Shown here piece after piece: positions 8,319 to 19,499 of a stretch of 64,000 nt of DNA. The stretch's first letter is position 1. Every line of letters begins with the position of its first letter. Location of the stretch: contig NC_079213.1 in assembly GCF_029633865.1 (NCBI RefSeq), positions 27,501-91,500 on the forward strand, written 5' to 3'. The notes under the pieces were generated by a model that saw only the letters and a list, made by a program, of their open reading frames with translations, did no database searches and had not been told where the DNA came from. This DNA comes from Lampris incognitus. Lineage: Eukaryota > Chordata > Actinopteri > Lampriformes > Lampridae. The position numbers were made by a program, and so were the translations under genes.

Positions 8319-8569
8319 TTTTGTTGTCGGTCATCTCCCAACACTCAGAAAATTAAAGACAAGCCAATCTTATTAACATTAGGCACAGCTCTCGTCTCCT
8401 CTTACTCAACGACAGTGAATGTAAGGTTACGCCTTCATTCGTCAGAGCTTGCGAGGGAGATAATTCGCCAATAATATATTGACATTGAATCTGACTAATA
8501 CAGTACTGATGCAGACCTTGCCACTTAATGGTTAGTCAGACCCATTCTTTCACAAATGTTTGTAAATGC

Positions 8570-8680
8570 AGGCTGCATGGCTAGCTGCTTAATTTTATAC
8601 ACCTATGGCAATGAATCTGAATGAAACACCTGAATTCAATGATTAGGAGTTGTGTCCCAATACTTTTGTACATAGCGTAT
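8570..8680. mobile_element. Terminal end of a non-autonomous DNA transposon
   Basis: The last part, GTGTCCCAATACTTTTGTAC followed by ATAGCGTA, resembles a terminal repeat common in teleost genomes (reverse complement near TACACTATATNNACAAAAGT). It is preceded by the CACCTGAATTCAATGATTAG block often seen with it. The matching other end was not found. Family assignment is from memory. Confidence 0.4.
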
Positions 8681-8699
8681 ATTTGTTCTGAGGAATCTT

Positions 8700-9240
8700 C
8701 ACTGGGATCGAAAAGACAACACTAATTCATCCCAGGAAGAAATTGAAGCTCTTAAGCAACTTCAAAACAACAAACACATTGTTATTAAACCCGCAGATAA
8801 AGGTAGTGGGGCGGTTATTTTGGATAGGGAATAATATGTGTCGCAGACAGAATTCAGTAACACCAGACATTACACCAAACTTAGTAGCCCCATTTTCCCA
8901 TACACCATACCAGTAGTACACTAAATATTGGAGGTTTGTTTAATACTAAAAAGAACATATACATACATACATACATACATATATATATTTGAAGGGTAGT
9001 GACAATCCCCACCCTAAAAGATTTTATTTATTACCAAGATCCAAAATCCTGGAGTACACCCTATGAAATTCCTCCCGGTTACACAATTGTTTGACAGCAA
9101 CAGTGATACTTAACAGCAGAATTTACTGAATGTTAACTTAACCCCATTTCTAACAAACATCCTAGCTACATCCAAGATACATAAGATTTCTTGGACAAAA
9201 TGAAAAATCTTTCAATCCCGACATGCAACCTGCTTTTCAA
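8700..9240 (+). pseudogene. PLE reverse transcriptase relic (different lineage)
   Basis: Broken frames read EIEALKQLQNNKHIVIKPAD, then GSGAVILDRE, STPYEIPPGYTIV, LNPISNKHPSYIQDT and FLDKMKNLSIPTCNLLF. They match ORF2 of the 226-2916 element at LKQLIHHPNIIIKPADKGS, VPFEVPPGRPIVSD and RHPSYIKDTYHFLEIIRSM. The copy ends just before motif A. A (TACA)n microsatellite expansion lies inside it. Divergence is high, so it is old. Confidence 0.85.
8950..8990. repeat. (TACA)n/(TA)n microsatellite
   Basis: ATACATACATACATACAT passing into TATATATA; it has expanded inside the PLE relic. Confidence 0.9.
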
Positions 9241-9359
9241 AGCCCTGAGGGACTATAAAAATAGAGAAACATAAGATAGGAGAGGAACGCTACATCAATG
9301 ACGGATTTTTTTCCACGTAGCTACTTCAATTTATTTATTTTTAACATAAAACGTCATAT

Positions 9360-9600
9360 AGGCCGGCCTGAATGTCTCTTAAAAACCGAAACGTTGCAAC
9401 ATTCAACAGCCTGTCTAAGCAGAAACCAAGCCGATAGACGGCGCTCTGGTTTCTGGACAAAATACCCCCCCTCTCTCTCTCTTTAGAAAAAGTCAAAAAA
9501 AAGTTTTTTTTTTGTTTTTTTAGACAGAGCAACATCTCAATGGCCTGTCTAAACAGAAACCAAGCCAATTGACAACGCTTTGGTTTCTGGACAAAATACT
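9360..9600 (+). mobile_element. PLE-like terminal region with 136-bp direct repeat
   Basis: GGCCTGAATG...CCGAAACGTTGCAAC (9368-9400) looks like a decayed hammerhead region of a PLE. Directly after it, CCTGTCTAAGCAGAAACCAA...GGTTTCTGGACAAAATAC (about 9405-9463) recurs at about 9541-9600 with a few changes. The two copies are separated by CT-, A- and T-rich runs. Confidence 0.5.
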
Positions 9601-9693
9601 TAAAAACCCCGAATTATTTATTTATTACCTTTTATCCGGACGAGTCAATCCACAGCATTATGGCGACCTAGGACAGAAGACAAAAAACACTAA

Positions 9694-10233
9694 GTGGATG
9701 AACATCAACTATCGACACGGGCGTCGACAGCAGCAACGACTACGGCTCGCCAGACCAAGACTTCGACGGCCGCGTTGGAAGGGAGTACCAACCACGCAAC
9801 TACCAACACCGCCTTCACCAATAGAGCTACTTTAATCAGTGACGGAACACGTTTTCCTCAACGACAAACCAACACGGGACCCCCTTACAGACGAGATGCG
9901 ACTAACCGAAATGAAGGAGCCACCTACACGGATGACAGACCACGTCTTTTCCATCACCGGCAAACCTACACGGAAGCCACCGAGTGGATGACAGTCAACT
10001 ACCGGCACGGGCGCCCACACCAGCGCAACGGCTCTGGCTCACCAGACCGAGACTCCGACGGACTTGTGCTTCGGGGACCAGAGACGGACGCGTTGGAAAG
10101 CAAGACCAACCACAAAGCTACCAACACCGCTCCCGCCAACGGAGCCACTTACGCCAACGACGGAACACGTTTTCTTCGTCGACGGACCAACGCAGGACCC
10201 AGGAGCAGACGGGATAGAGCTAGCATAAATTAG
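9694..10233 (+). CDS. Unrecognised Arg/Thr-rich ORF with internal repeat
   Basis: A 179-codon ORF from ATG to TAG with no known domain. Two blocks repeat: GTGGATGAACATCAACTATC at 9696 and GTGGATGACAGTCAACTACC at 9984, 288 bp (96 codons) apart. ACCAACCAC...CGGAACACG also recurs with a 318-bp offset. The protein is rich in Arg, Thr, Asn and Asp. It sits just after a PLE-like terminal region, where an upstream PLE ORF would lie, so it may be an ORF1 N-terminus. A second frame (9569-9835) overlaps it, so the true frame is uncertain. Function unknown. Confidence 0.35.
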   Translation: MDEHQLSTRASTAATTTARQTKTSTAALEGSTNHATTNTAFTNRATLISDGTRFPQRQTNTGPPYRRDATNRNEGATYTDDRPRLFHHRQTYTEATEWMTVNYRHGRPHQRNGSGSPDRDSDGLVLRGPETDALESKTNHKATNTAPANGATYANDGTRFLRRRTNAGPRSRRDRASIN

Positions 10234-10687
10234 GTGTAGGTGAGAGTATGTGGTCCAGGTGCGACAGCCGTCACCAATGTGTGTTGATCAAACAGAGGAG
10301 ACAGAACTTCCCTTTACCCGTTTATTGGCAGGTACCAGAGTGGGTGGTCTACAGGAAACACACATGCAAGCGCCATAGAGAATCAGGTTACATGTTGTAT
10401 GTTAATAACACTATGTTGGAAGCATGAAATGTCACCCAAATAACAGTACTAACTTCACATTACCTGCATTCAATGACACTCTTAACACCAAAGTATTCAC
10501 TCATTTGATCCACGCAAACATGTAATCCAAGAGGAATTAACTGCCAATTCAACTAGTAAACTTAGCTTCACTTCCTGGTTTACTGTAGGACCGGTGCTAA
10601 CCGCCTGCGGCCACTCAAGAACACCCCCGGAGGGGGGGGGGGAATAAGCTCATGCAGATCACGTGGTCACAAGCCCGCTGTTACCTT
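10234..10687. other. Unassigned stretch
   Basis: No coding or repeat family recognised. A run of twelve Gs lies at 10631-10642. Confidence 0.4.
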
Positions 10688-10889
10688 AAGTGTCGCCAGG
10701 TAATTGGACGATTTTCGGTTGGATTGTGCGGGTTAAAATGGCCTTGGGCAGGTGGGTGTCGTTTCGGCTGGTTTTCCATGAGTTGGGCAGGTTTTTTGTA
10801 TTACAAGTTACAGTATATTAAAATATATATGGTTAACTAGGCTAAATAACATGTCAGCACAACATTCTGGTGAAAGGAGTTATGGTACT

Positions 10890-12487
10890 ATATGGTACTA
10901 CCTACGAGACAAAAGGCACATTGCAAATTTTGCAAAAGCGGCATTAGGACTAATTTAAAAGACTTAAGATCACGGTGCAACCAGCAAACACAAGGTTCGT
11001 TGCCTGTCTAGTGTGAAACCCTTTACTGTGCCCATGACGAGCAACCAGAACATCAAAGACGACCAGAAACGCCACGAGCTCAGCATAGCAACGTCTATCG
11101 CTCGCCACACTTCTATTAACGCTGTGAACGACTTCTCAGATATACTGCAAGATGAGACCGGAGAATTTAAAACGCACAGAACCAAGTGTACGGCTGTAAT
11201 CAAATCAGTACTGGCACCGCATTTCACACAAGAGCTTAGAGAGGACATCGGTGAGTCCCCTTACTCACTTGACCTGAATGAAACCACCAACATTTCTGTA
11301 AACAAACTGCTTTGCATTTACGTGAAATGTCGCTCCAATAAACAACAACTTTGTCAGCAATTACCTCAGCCTGGCTGAACTTTCACGTTCAGATGCCAAA
11401 GGGATTGTGGAAGCTATCATTAGGTTTTTGGAAGATAGCAGTCTAAAAATTAACAACATGGTGGGAATTGCTCCTGACGGAGCCAGGGTCATGGTTGATA
11501 AACAACATTCAGTTTACACTACTCATAAAACAACCCAGTTTACAGCTAATTGGCTGTGTGCCATTCCCTTGACATCGTTGCTCACAAGGCGATGCAGCAT
11601 CTCCCCAACATCTGGATTACATACGAGTCCTACAACTGGTTCGCTCATTCAGCCAAGCGCCAATCGAGCTATCTACAAGACCATTAACAATGGGGAATGT
11701 CCGCTGAAAATGTTTTCACCAAGTGCTACCCGTTGGTTAGTGACAGCTGACTGCATCGATAGAATACTTGAGCAAGAAAATGAGCTCAAGTTACACTTCA
11801 CTCAGGCAACAAATGATGAGCACTGCTATGCTGTGCGACTCCTGAGTGAGATGTATAGTGACTCGACAAAGTCTTTTCATGCATTTTCTACATCCAATTC
11901 TTCAGGAGATCAAAGTTGTGATCAAGTACTTTCAGCTGGAAACTGGAGACAGCTTAGGCGTTTTCAGGGACCTTAACAGGCTGTTCATGTCAACACAGAT
12001 GAATAATCAAGCAGATCATACGTCGCATGAACACCTATCAACAGATCAGGTAACTGGACCTACAACACCCAAACATTCATTTCACCTCGAAGCAGCTCTG
12101 GTGAGCTCTTTTAGTCAGAAATTAGAGACCAGTACTCTGCCCCTTGAGAAGACGCAGCTCATTACAACATGCTGCATGGAGTTTCTGAAAGAAGTCCTGG
12201 TGCAGCATCAGGTGTGCTTACCTGCCTCTTTGGAAATGCTGCGGAAACTGGAGCTACTGTGCCCGGCTTTTTTTCCATGCTCACTTGACGCACTTGAGAC
12301 CCAGTGGAGAAATATGGCATCAACAAATTTCTCCCATGATCAGCCCATCGATGCCTTTTGGCTGGAGGTGGAAGCCTTTAAAGATGTCGGAGGAAACCAG
12401 TGCTTCCAGGATTTAGCACTAGGTGCAATAACATTTCTGACCCTGCCCATCTCAACTGCGCATGTGGAAAGAACATTTCCCAAGTAA
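10890..12487 (+). pseudogene. Decayed hAT transposase, plus strand
   Basis: Blocks in order: a BED-like AHCKFCKSGIRTNLKDL (about 10915), the 11013-11378 frame (SIATSIARHTSINAVNDFSD, YSLDLNETTNISVNKLLCIY), the 11407-11976 frame (GIVEAIIRFLEDSSLKINNM, VGIAPDGARVMVDKQHSVYT) and the 11846-12487 frame ending in FLTLPISTAHVERTFPK, the hAT C-terminal dimerisation signature. The frames are offset from one another, so the gene is broken by at least two shifts. This is a different hAT family from the minus-strand one at 7-8.3 kb. In a live family member the protein would cut and paste the element in the nucleus. Confidence 0.85.
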
Positions 12488-12742
12488 CACTACAAGGACG
12501 ATGCCAGAAATTGCATGGGATTACTGCTCCTTTCTGCTCTAATGGATGTGCGCACAGGTCTAACACAGATGTACCTCAGCCATGTTCCTACCTCCCCCAC
12601 AGCTGTTGGGGAGGTTTGACTCATCCATGTACTACACAGCTGTGTCAAACTGTACATAGTTCTACAAAGTTAATATGTTTTTTTCACCAGTGTGTTCAAG
12701 TTGCAACCGACAGCCTGTTCTGCATCTAAAGGCAAGATATCA

Positions 12743-12795
<53 letters not shown>

Positions 12796-13255
12796 CTGGA
12801 GTAAAAGCTAATATTGATTACTGTGTATGTTCACATAAACTCTATTTAAATCTACCCTGTAAAAGTGCAATGCCTGTGTGCGCTCGAGCACACTGACCGC
12901 ACTCTGTGCCTGTTTGTGCTTTTGCAAAGAGGGACATAGATTTGATAACATATTGTTGCTGCATTGACATGAAAACGATAATTGTTTGGTTCAGCTCTGT
13001 CTGACTTGCCGCTTCCCGAGGAGTAGAGAGATGCGCAGCACCATGGCGAACCCATTTGATGACTCTCATACAGTATTTATATGTTGTCCAGAGGGTGGCA
13101 GTAGCACCTAAGATCGATATGCTGTGGTTTGCGGTGCTGTAATTTCTCATTATAAGAGTTAGGCTATTTTGTGCGTGCTTCGGCTGTCAGTGTACATTGT
13201 TTTTATGCTGTATAGTATGGCAATTAAATAACATTACTGAACTATATATTGATTT
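12488..13255. other. 3' non-coding part of the hAT element
   Basis: Apart from the (CA)n microsatellite at 12745-12794, no coding sequence is recognised. The open frames here are short and without domains. Confidence 0.45.
12745..12794. repeat. (CA)25 microsatellite
   Basis: Fifty bases of uninterrupted CA inside the hAT 3' region. Confidence 0.98.
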
Positions 13256-13340
13256 TACATTTTGGGCAGTTTTATGTGCCTCCTGGCGGTTTTTGGACAG
13301 CTTTTGGGCTGGAAACTATCAGCTGTATCTGGCAACCACG

Positions 13341-14572
13341 CATTCTCCACCGCCAAACCTAAGCAGAGCCCGGCTACAAACGAGATAAGAATACGTGTGC
13401 TGAACAGAAATGTTAAAAGACAATACAAAAATCCAAGTGTAAACCAATTTTACCTTCAGTTGCCCTTTCCACTTTTCAGTTTCAGCGTTGTGAAGATTTC
13501 TCCTGAGTGGCTGAATCAACTGGGTCGCAAAAAAACGTATCATCCAAAGCACTGTCTGGTTGTGTGGTCAGTTCGTTCTCGCTATCCGGCTGTCTTTTTT
13601 AGTAATGACTGGGGGGCTTTGGCGCTAACTATGGGCAATGCTGGTGTGGATCTGCAGCATTTAACAGAATGATTGAGTTTGCCACAATTATTGCATTGTT
13701 TATTGAATGCATAACATTTACTACGGTCAGGAGCGTGTGTTGTCCATTGCAGTTGCCACAGCGAGTTTTCTGAATAGCGTACATATTCGCTTCTTTCTTT
13801 AACTCCTTGGAGCTCTTTTCTGACTGTTCATGAAGCACAGGTGCTTATCGTTAATTCCAGGGTGAGATTCTTTTCACGGAGTAGCTGCTTACAGACAAAG
13901 TCCCTTTCTATGCCACTGTGGTGATACACATTTGAGGGTAGATTCCCCAGGGGCTGCTGCTCCTTTAAGGCCCTCTACAACAACAAATAGAGCTAAATGA
14001 AATTAAAGACAACGGTCTGATGACAGACTTCGGCTTAAAGACGGCGAATTTTCATAAACTGCTCACAGCAAACCATCTCTCGAAAACTGCATCGGCCTCA
14101 CAGCAGCCCCCAACCAACCGGTTAGTCTGGCCAACAATTTGACTACCACCATTAAACCAGCAGTCCTGAACGAAGACACGGAGAAAGATTGAGGACATTG
14201 CAAAAAAACTGGGCTGCCACAACCATGAGAATAGTACAGCAACACTACACAAACTTGATAAAAGCAGAAATGGATAAATTCACCAACCTATCCACACGGG
14301 ACTAGGATGGCCCGTTCCAGGTAGCCTCATCCTCGGCAAGGAAAGGCCTGGGCTGCCACTTGCAGGAGGAGACGATTGACGACAGACAATATTCATCTCC
14401 AAATTGACAGACTTCGAGGCTGAGGACAGCCAATCAAAGCCACCAAACGCCCAAGTCAATTACCAATGGCGGGGCCATCTGGTACAACGAAGCTTGTGGT
14501 CACCCAAGTCCATGTGCCGCCGAATCGCATCACGGGGGCAGAAAACAGCAAACAACCTCCCCCACGCAAACA
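13341..14572. other. Unassigned stretch, probably old repeats
   Basis: The 13262-13672 frame (136 codons) matches no family I know and begins inside the hAT end. From about 14000 the DNA becomes C/A-rich like the following PLE relic and may be its 5' region. I see no firm feature. Confidence 0.4.
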
Positions 14573-15450
14573 ATGAGTGATCGCCCACAGCCGTCTACGG
14601 CCCCACAGCTGCAACTGAGGACCAGCGAGGCCGCGGAGATCAGGGGAGACTGGTCAGCTGAAAAGCAGGACTATACTCCCCACACCACCACTGCAGGCAC
14701 CATCCCCAAAAGAACAGAGACAGGGAAGGAACCACACTGGAATACCCACCCAACAGACTGATCCATATGGGGATCCAGACCAAATAAACACTCCTACAGG
14801 ACGAGGCGGGACCGTCCCAACAACAACTCACCAAGCCTGACTGGTCTGACCCTCACACCAAATCACACAACAGCTAAACAGAGCTGTCTGGAAGTGGACG
14901 CCGGACAAAAAATAAACCTGACCACTATACCCCAGACTATCTGGCAAACAAACAAAACAAATGCCAAGACTAGAGGTTTAACATAAGCACAAGCAAAACT
15001 ATACTGATAATGGGAGACTCAAATGCTGCCAAATTCCCACCTTTCGACTTGACTAACCTACAAATTGACAGTTATCCGGGAGCCACATTCAGACATGCGG
15101 AGAGCACAACCAACAAAGCCACCCACTCCAACACAATGGAAGAGGTGATTGTGTCCTTTAGGCGAAGTAATAGATCACAAAAACTGAAAAAGACCACCAT
15201 CAAGCAGCTTCAGGGGGCATCAGAGCAGCAAAAAGCAAATTCCCACGGGCCAATGTGCAGATACCCATGATTAACTACTCCATAAGCCTCCTGCTGGGGG
15301 AACAAACAAACCTACAAAAACTGAATGAATACATCAAAGGCAACTCCAACCATGCCACCACTAAATAGGACTCTCTTCAAGACTTATAGAAGGACAACGT
15401 GCACTGGACTCCACAGACGGCAATATAATTACTGACAATACTGGTTGGAG
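14573..15450 (+). pseudogene. Neptune-like PLE ORF1 relic
   Basis: An ATG at 14573 opens a 62-codon piece (MSDRPQPSTAPQLQLRTSEA). From 15001 the sequence reads TILIMGDSNAAKFPPFDLTN and LQIDSYPGATFRH, a GDSN (SGNH-like) start. Later FPRANVQIPMINYS and DNVHWTPQTA match FPNADIYFPIINYS and DNLHWTASTA of the ORF1 end at 2-259. Several breaks interrupt it. This shows the domain order that the window edge hides in the younger copy. Confidence 0.7.
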
Positions 15451-15960
15451 TATTTAAATTAAAAGTCCCCACAAGCCTGCCGATACAGGACGGGAATGAA
15501 AATGTAGTACTAGCGAAAAACTTTCTCCTAACTTCCCCACAATTAACCCTACTTAACAGAGGAATAAAATTCATTCCAACTAAGTAACAAAAAGCATAAT
15601 AGAACAGATCAGAAGGGACATTCAACAATGCCACAGAAGACTGAAACTAGCAGTGTATTACAAGGACAGCACAGATGCAGAGCCCCTGCCATTCACTCCC
15701 AAGTCGGAATAGACTCCTAACAGCACGCTGCTGGCGGAACTCGCGACCCTCAGTGGCCAATTTGAATTATTTCGACAAATTCTTCCGCATACAGCATGTA
15801 GTAAAACCTAATAGTACAAAAGACAGAGCCTTATCAGAACTCCTCGATAACAGATGGATCATTAAACCGGCCGACAAGGAGTGCAATTGTCATGGCCAGA
15901 GAACAGTATCTGTGGAAAGCATAAAGACGACAATTACTACCTAAAACTGAGGAAACCCCA
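15451..15960 (+). pseudogene. Neptune-like PLE ORF2 relic, N-terminal RT part
   Basis: Blocks LTLLNRGIKFIPT (about 15545), LSELLDNRWIIKPADKE (about 15832) and a broken IVMAREQYLWK-like stretch match ERGLTFIPRP, LKQLIHHPNIIIKPADKGS and IVIMDRQQYSLEA of the full ORF2. The relic stops near 15960, before the catalytic RT motifs, and gives way to AT-rich DNA and a (TA)n run. It follows the ORF1 relic directly. Confidence 0.75.
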
Positions 15961-16103
15961 TCTATCTGGACACAGTCCCATTAGTTTGAAGCAAGCAAAA
16001 TTTTATTTACATCATTTGATTTATATCACTGTTAAACACCGTTACAAAGTGCTTTACATTACATACACAAAATGCGAACAAATACATAAAGTGAATGAAA
16101 TCT

Positions 16104-16109
<6 letters not shown>

Positions 16110-16149
<40 letters not shown>
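16110..16149. repeat. (TA)20 microsatellite
   Basis: Forty bases of TA just downstream of the PLE relic. Confidence 0.98.
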
Positions 16150-16151
<2 letters not shown>

Positions 16152-18009
16152 CCGGTAGTAACAGACCAAGCTAAAAAAAACAACAGAAGTCAAACGTGGG
16201 AATCCATTAAAAAGTCATATTTTGTTTTGCAGTTGGAATAAGCAATAGATAAAAGACTGATGCCATCATGTTTAAATAATTTGTAATATTCGTCTACCTT
16301 TTCCAAGACCAATGTTGTGATTGAGAGTTCATTTGAACTGCATGTTATGTATATATCATTTCATTTATTACAAGTAATAGTACTATAACTTTGAAGTCTC
16401 AGCTTAAGGTTATGTACACATACGTATACATCAGGAAGACTTAAGCAGTACCGGCAAGCAATTATTGTATTACATGCAACTATGATTTGTATTGAGACTT
16501 ATTTCGACAGCCGATTTTAATGTTGAGGGGCAAATCCTGTTGGGTTTCTTTCACATAAGTTAGATGAAGGGAAGATCTCCGCAAGCAAGCAACTAATAAG
16601 ACTTCATGTGTAATGAAAGTTTGTCGTATATAGCGAACTTTGAGAAGTTAATATTTACAAACAAGATTTGACGACTTCCCTGTCGTAGCATGCAGCCAAC
16701 GAGGTGTAACCCCCCTGATTTTAGCTGCCCTAGAAAGAGTTAATGCATGTCCATGCAGTCCCCTGTGGAGAGCGCTAGCAGCCTGTCCAAATGGAAAATT
16801 ACCAGGCCTTGTCAGATCAGAACGAAAGTAAAAGATTGACTGCAGACCTTTCTTGAGCTGCAGACGAATGAACCAAAGTCCAACTCGCAGAAGCTGGAAC
16901 AGAGATATAAAATGTATGCCTTTGTTACCCTTACTCATTTAAGTTTACCAGTTTAAATTAATTAATCCCGTTTGGATTGCAGAGGAATGCTTGCTTGGAA
17001 ACCGGTTTTCTTTATTTGCCCGGATTCTTCAGTGAGTTTCTACACTAGCTAACCATGTGCTAGTTTAGCCATGTTTGTCTTTTTTCTATCCATGCACTGT
17101 AGTAGCATAGTAGTGGTCTTATAATGTGTAGGCCTGTTAGGCCTAGAACTGAAGAGAACCTAGAACATTTCATTACAAGAACCAATCAGAGGATTTTCAG
17201 ATAGCCTATATCCTATAGCTTAATATGAATGTGAAATTTATACAATTCCGCTGTGATTTGTACTTGTTAGCTGCAAGGACCTTCACTACCTTCGTTTTGT
17301 TTCCCAATTCTATTATTTGGGAATGTGAAAGATTGATTCAAATATTCTAGAACTGGTGCTTTAGAGAGTAGAGACTTATTTTCTACCCTGCGGTATGCAG
17401 GTTGGTTTTTTTGTGTACTGGATTCCTTCCCCAAGAGAAGGGAGCAGCAAGCCCTGTGACCCACGAGGCGTCGACAGCACGTGGAAGAGTGGCGTCTTGC
17501 TTCTCCATTGAGGACGACCAGGAGAGACAGACAAGACCGTTTTGGAGATCTCCATTTTTGTGAATGAACACTACACACACTACCCAGGTAGCTTCAGACT
17601 TTTATCTTTTCATATTTTCTCTTTTTGACCAGAGCTCTGAGTCTACACACTGAAAAGACATTACAGACAAACCAAAAGGGGTTTGACCCTTATTCTTTTC
17701 CTTATTGACCATTCAAAGTGCACTTATGTTGTTATTAATATGTTTAATAAATGCCGGCCGTTTCTCTTTTATAATATTGTTGGTCTGAATAATATTCTTT
17801 TCCAATGCCTCCTTAGCCAAACCTATTTTAGATTTAGCCCAGTTTGCTTTCTAACCCATTTTCTGGGTCATAGGCATTTTCTTTGTCTGTATGTTACTTC
17901 AATATATGTTACGCAACATGGAGCGTATATCATTTTTTCCATGTGAAGCTATTATGGTCTTCATGGGTCATTAATACTGTCAGTTTTCATGGTGGATTTG
18001 GAGGCGAAG
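16150..18009. other. AT-rich stretch without recognised features
   Basis: Minus-strand frames at 16648-16938 (96 codons) and 17267-17578 (103 codons) have no domain I recognise, and no repeat family is obvious. Nothing here supports a gene. Confidence 0.5.
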
Positions 18010-18480
18010 ACAACTTTCAAATAAACCAGTAGCGAGAAAGCCACTTGTGTCTGTGCTTTGAGGGAAATATAACTGAGGTTTGAGGATCAGAGTGGTCTGA
18101 AAGTGAAATGAGAAGATCGCAAATATAACTGGGGGCAAGATCATGCAGTGCTTTAAATGTAATCAATAAACTCAAGATTATTCTGAACTTCACAGGAGGC
18201 CAATAAAGAGATGCAAGAATAGGGGTAATATGGGACCTACAACTAGTTCTAGTTAGTTTAGCAACTGCATTTTGAACCAACTGTAGATGATTTAAAGTAG
18301 CATAGTTGAGGCCAGAGTAGAGAAAGTTACATTAATCTAGAAGGGAGAAAGTGTGAATTAATTTTTCGATGTCTTTAAAAGGGATTTTTGCAATATTTTG
18401 TAGCTGAAGGAAACAGGATTGGACAACCTTAGTAACATGGTGATCAAAAGACACTGGTCAAAGATGACACCAAATTTTTA
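18010..18480 (-). mobile_element. 5'-truncated L2-like LINE, RT C-terminal end
   Basis: On the minus strand: LNHLQLVQNAVAKLTRTSC, HITPILASLYWPPVKFRI, ITFKALHDLAPSYICDLL. These are the conserved blocks at the C-terminal end of L2/CR1-type LINE reverse transcriptases (usual form QNAAARL...HITPVLxxLHWLPVxxRI...LAPSYLxDLL). The frame is broken upstream of 18280, so it is an old, short 3' fragment. Confidence 0.8.
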
Positions 18481-18589
18481 GCGGTAGGTTTCATGTTTGA
18501 ATGAAGTGGACCAATAAACTGACTTCATATATGTCTGTATAACATTTTGATTGTAAAATTTCAATAAATAACATTTGTGAAAAAAGTAC

Positions 18590-19150
18590 CGGATCAAACA
18601 TCTACTGCTCGTCATTTTACTCAGCCATTACCCGAGTCCATCATAACATCTTCTATTACAGTATTACCGTATGGTACAGCAGCACAGACAGTCAAACACG
18701 AAAAAACTGCAGCGGATTATCAACAAGGCATCCAAAATCATAGGCAACCCATTCCCCTCAGTTGAATCTCTACATACTAACTGGACTGTAAAGCGAGCAA
18801 AGATCACCTGCGACCCCTCACATCCTGCTCATCACCTCTTCCAGCTCCTTCTCTCAGGGAAGCGCTACAGGTCACTGTCAACTAAGACTACACGCTTTGC
18901 AAACAGTTTTTTCTCCCTATCCATCAAGACTCTGAATTCCTCCCTATAGTCCCATCCTCACACACCATTGGCATAAATACCACCATTCACCTGTTATACC
19001 GGATATGTTTATTTCTGCTATTGTGTAACTGTATTGTTCATGATTTGTGGAGTGTCTGTTGTTGTACATGTATATATTGTGCTGCAGAATCAAAATGTAG
19101 CAAAAACTAATTCCACCGGTTTTGCTCGTGTGGCTAATAAAATTATTTAC
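18590..19150 (+). mobile_element. 5'-truncated LINE 3' end with 3' UTR
   Basis: The frame ending at 18949 reads KLQRIINKASKIIGNPFPSV, then CDPSHPAHHLFQLLLSGKRY and STKTTRFANSFFSLSIKTLN. This is the typical C-terminus of a fish non-LTR retrotransposon (usual form RLQRVV..A..IIG, ..HPxHxLFxLLPSGRRYRS). A 3' UTR follows, with AATAAA at 19136-19141. Upstream it is cut off near 18590. The clade is uncertain. Confidence 0.75.
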
Positions 19151-19188
19151 CAAAAAGCATATCTTCAAATCAACTTGTCTCTGCCATG

Positions 19189-19345
19189 TTCTCTGCTCTA
19201 TACTATTATATCCATCGATTATATCTAACTATACTATGTCCTATACTGTAGGTTCTCTGCTCTATACTATCTAACGATTATATTACATCTATACTATGTT
19301 CTATACTCTATGTTCTCTGCTCTATACTCTATTATATCTATCAAA
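19189..19345. repeat. 60-64-bp minisatellite, about 2.5 copies
   Basis: CTCTGCTCTATACTAT occurs at 19191, 19255 and 19315, with TATACTATGTYCTATACT between them. Confidence 0.8.
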
Positions 19346-19499
19346 TACCATGTTGCGCGCGCACACACACACACCCCCAATACAAGTTCCTCTCACAGCT
19401 GGGGAACACAGTTATTAAATAAAGAAGGGGGGCACATCTTTGTTAGGACCTTGGTTTGGTATGGACCCAAGTACAGAAAAAAAATAAATCAGACAGAAA

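Larger units (their letters stand above)
10688..13340 (+). mobile_element. hAT transposon, decayed, with recognisable ends
   Basis: The left end AAGTGTCGCCAGG and the reverse complement of the right end (CGTGGTTGCCAGA, from CTGGCAACCACG at about 13329-13340) fit as diverged terminal inverted repeats of a teleost hAT family with CAGTGTTGCCAG-type ends. Both sub-terminal zones are rich in GGGCAGG/TTTTGGGC motifs in inverted orientation (about 10735-10800 and 13256-13318). The transposase relic lies between them. I could not make out an 8-bp target duplication. Confidence 0.6.

Noticed and set aside
12675-12896. 73-codon frame containing a long Thr-His run
   Set aside because: It is a reading of the (CA)n microsatellite.
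13262-13672. 136-codon plus-strand frame
   Set aside because: It begins inside the hAT terminal region and shows no domain; chance openness is likely.
15451-15960. Using this relic to test the ORF1/ORF2 frameshift
   Set aside because: Here ORF1 and ORF2 remnants happen to read in one frame near the joint, but the copy has too many length changes for this to count for or against the slip-site idea.
17267-17578. 103-codon minus-strand frame
   Set aside because: No recognised motif, a second overlapping frame of similar length, and no repeat or splice support.
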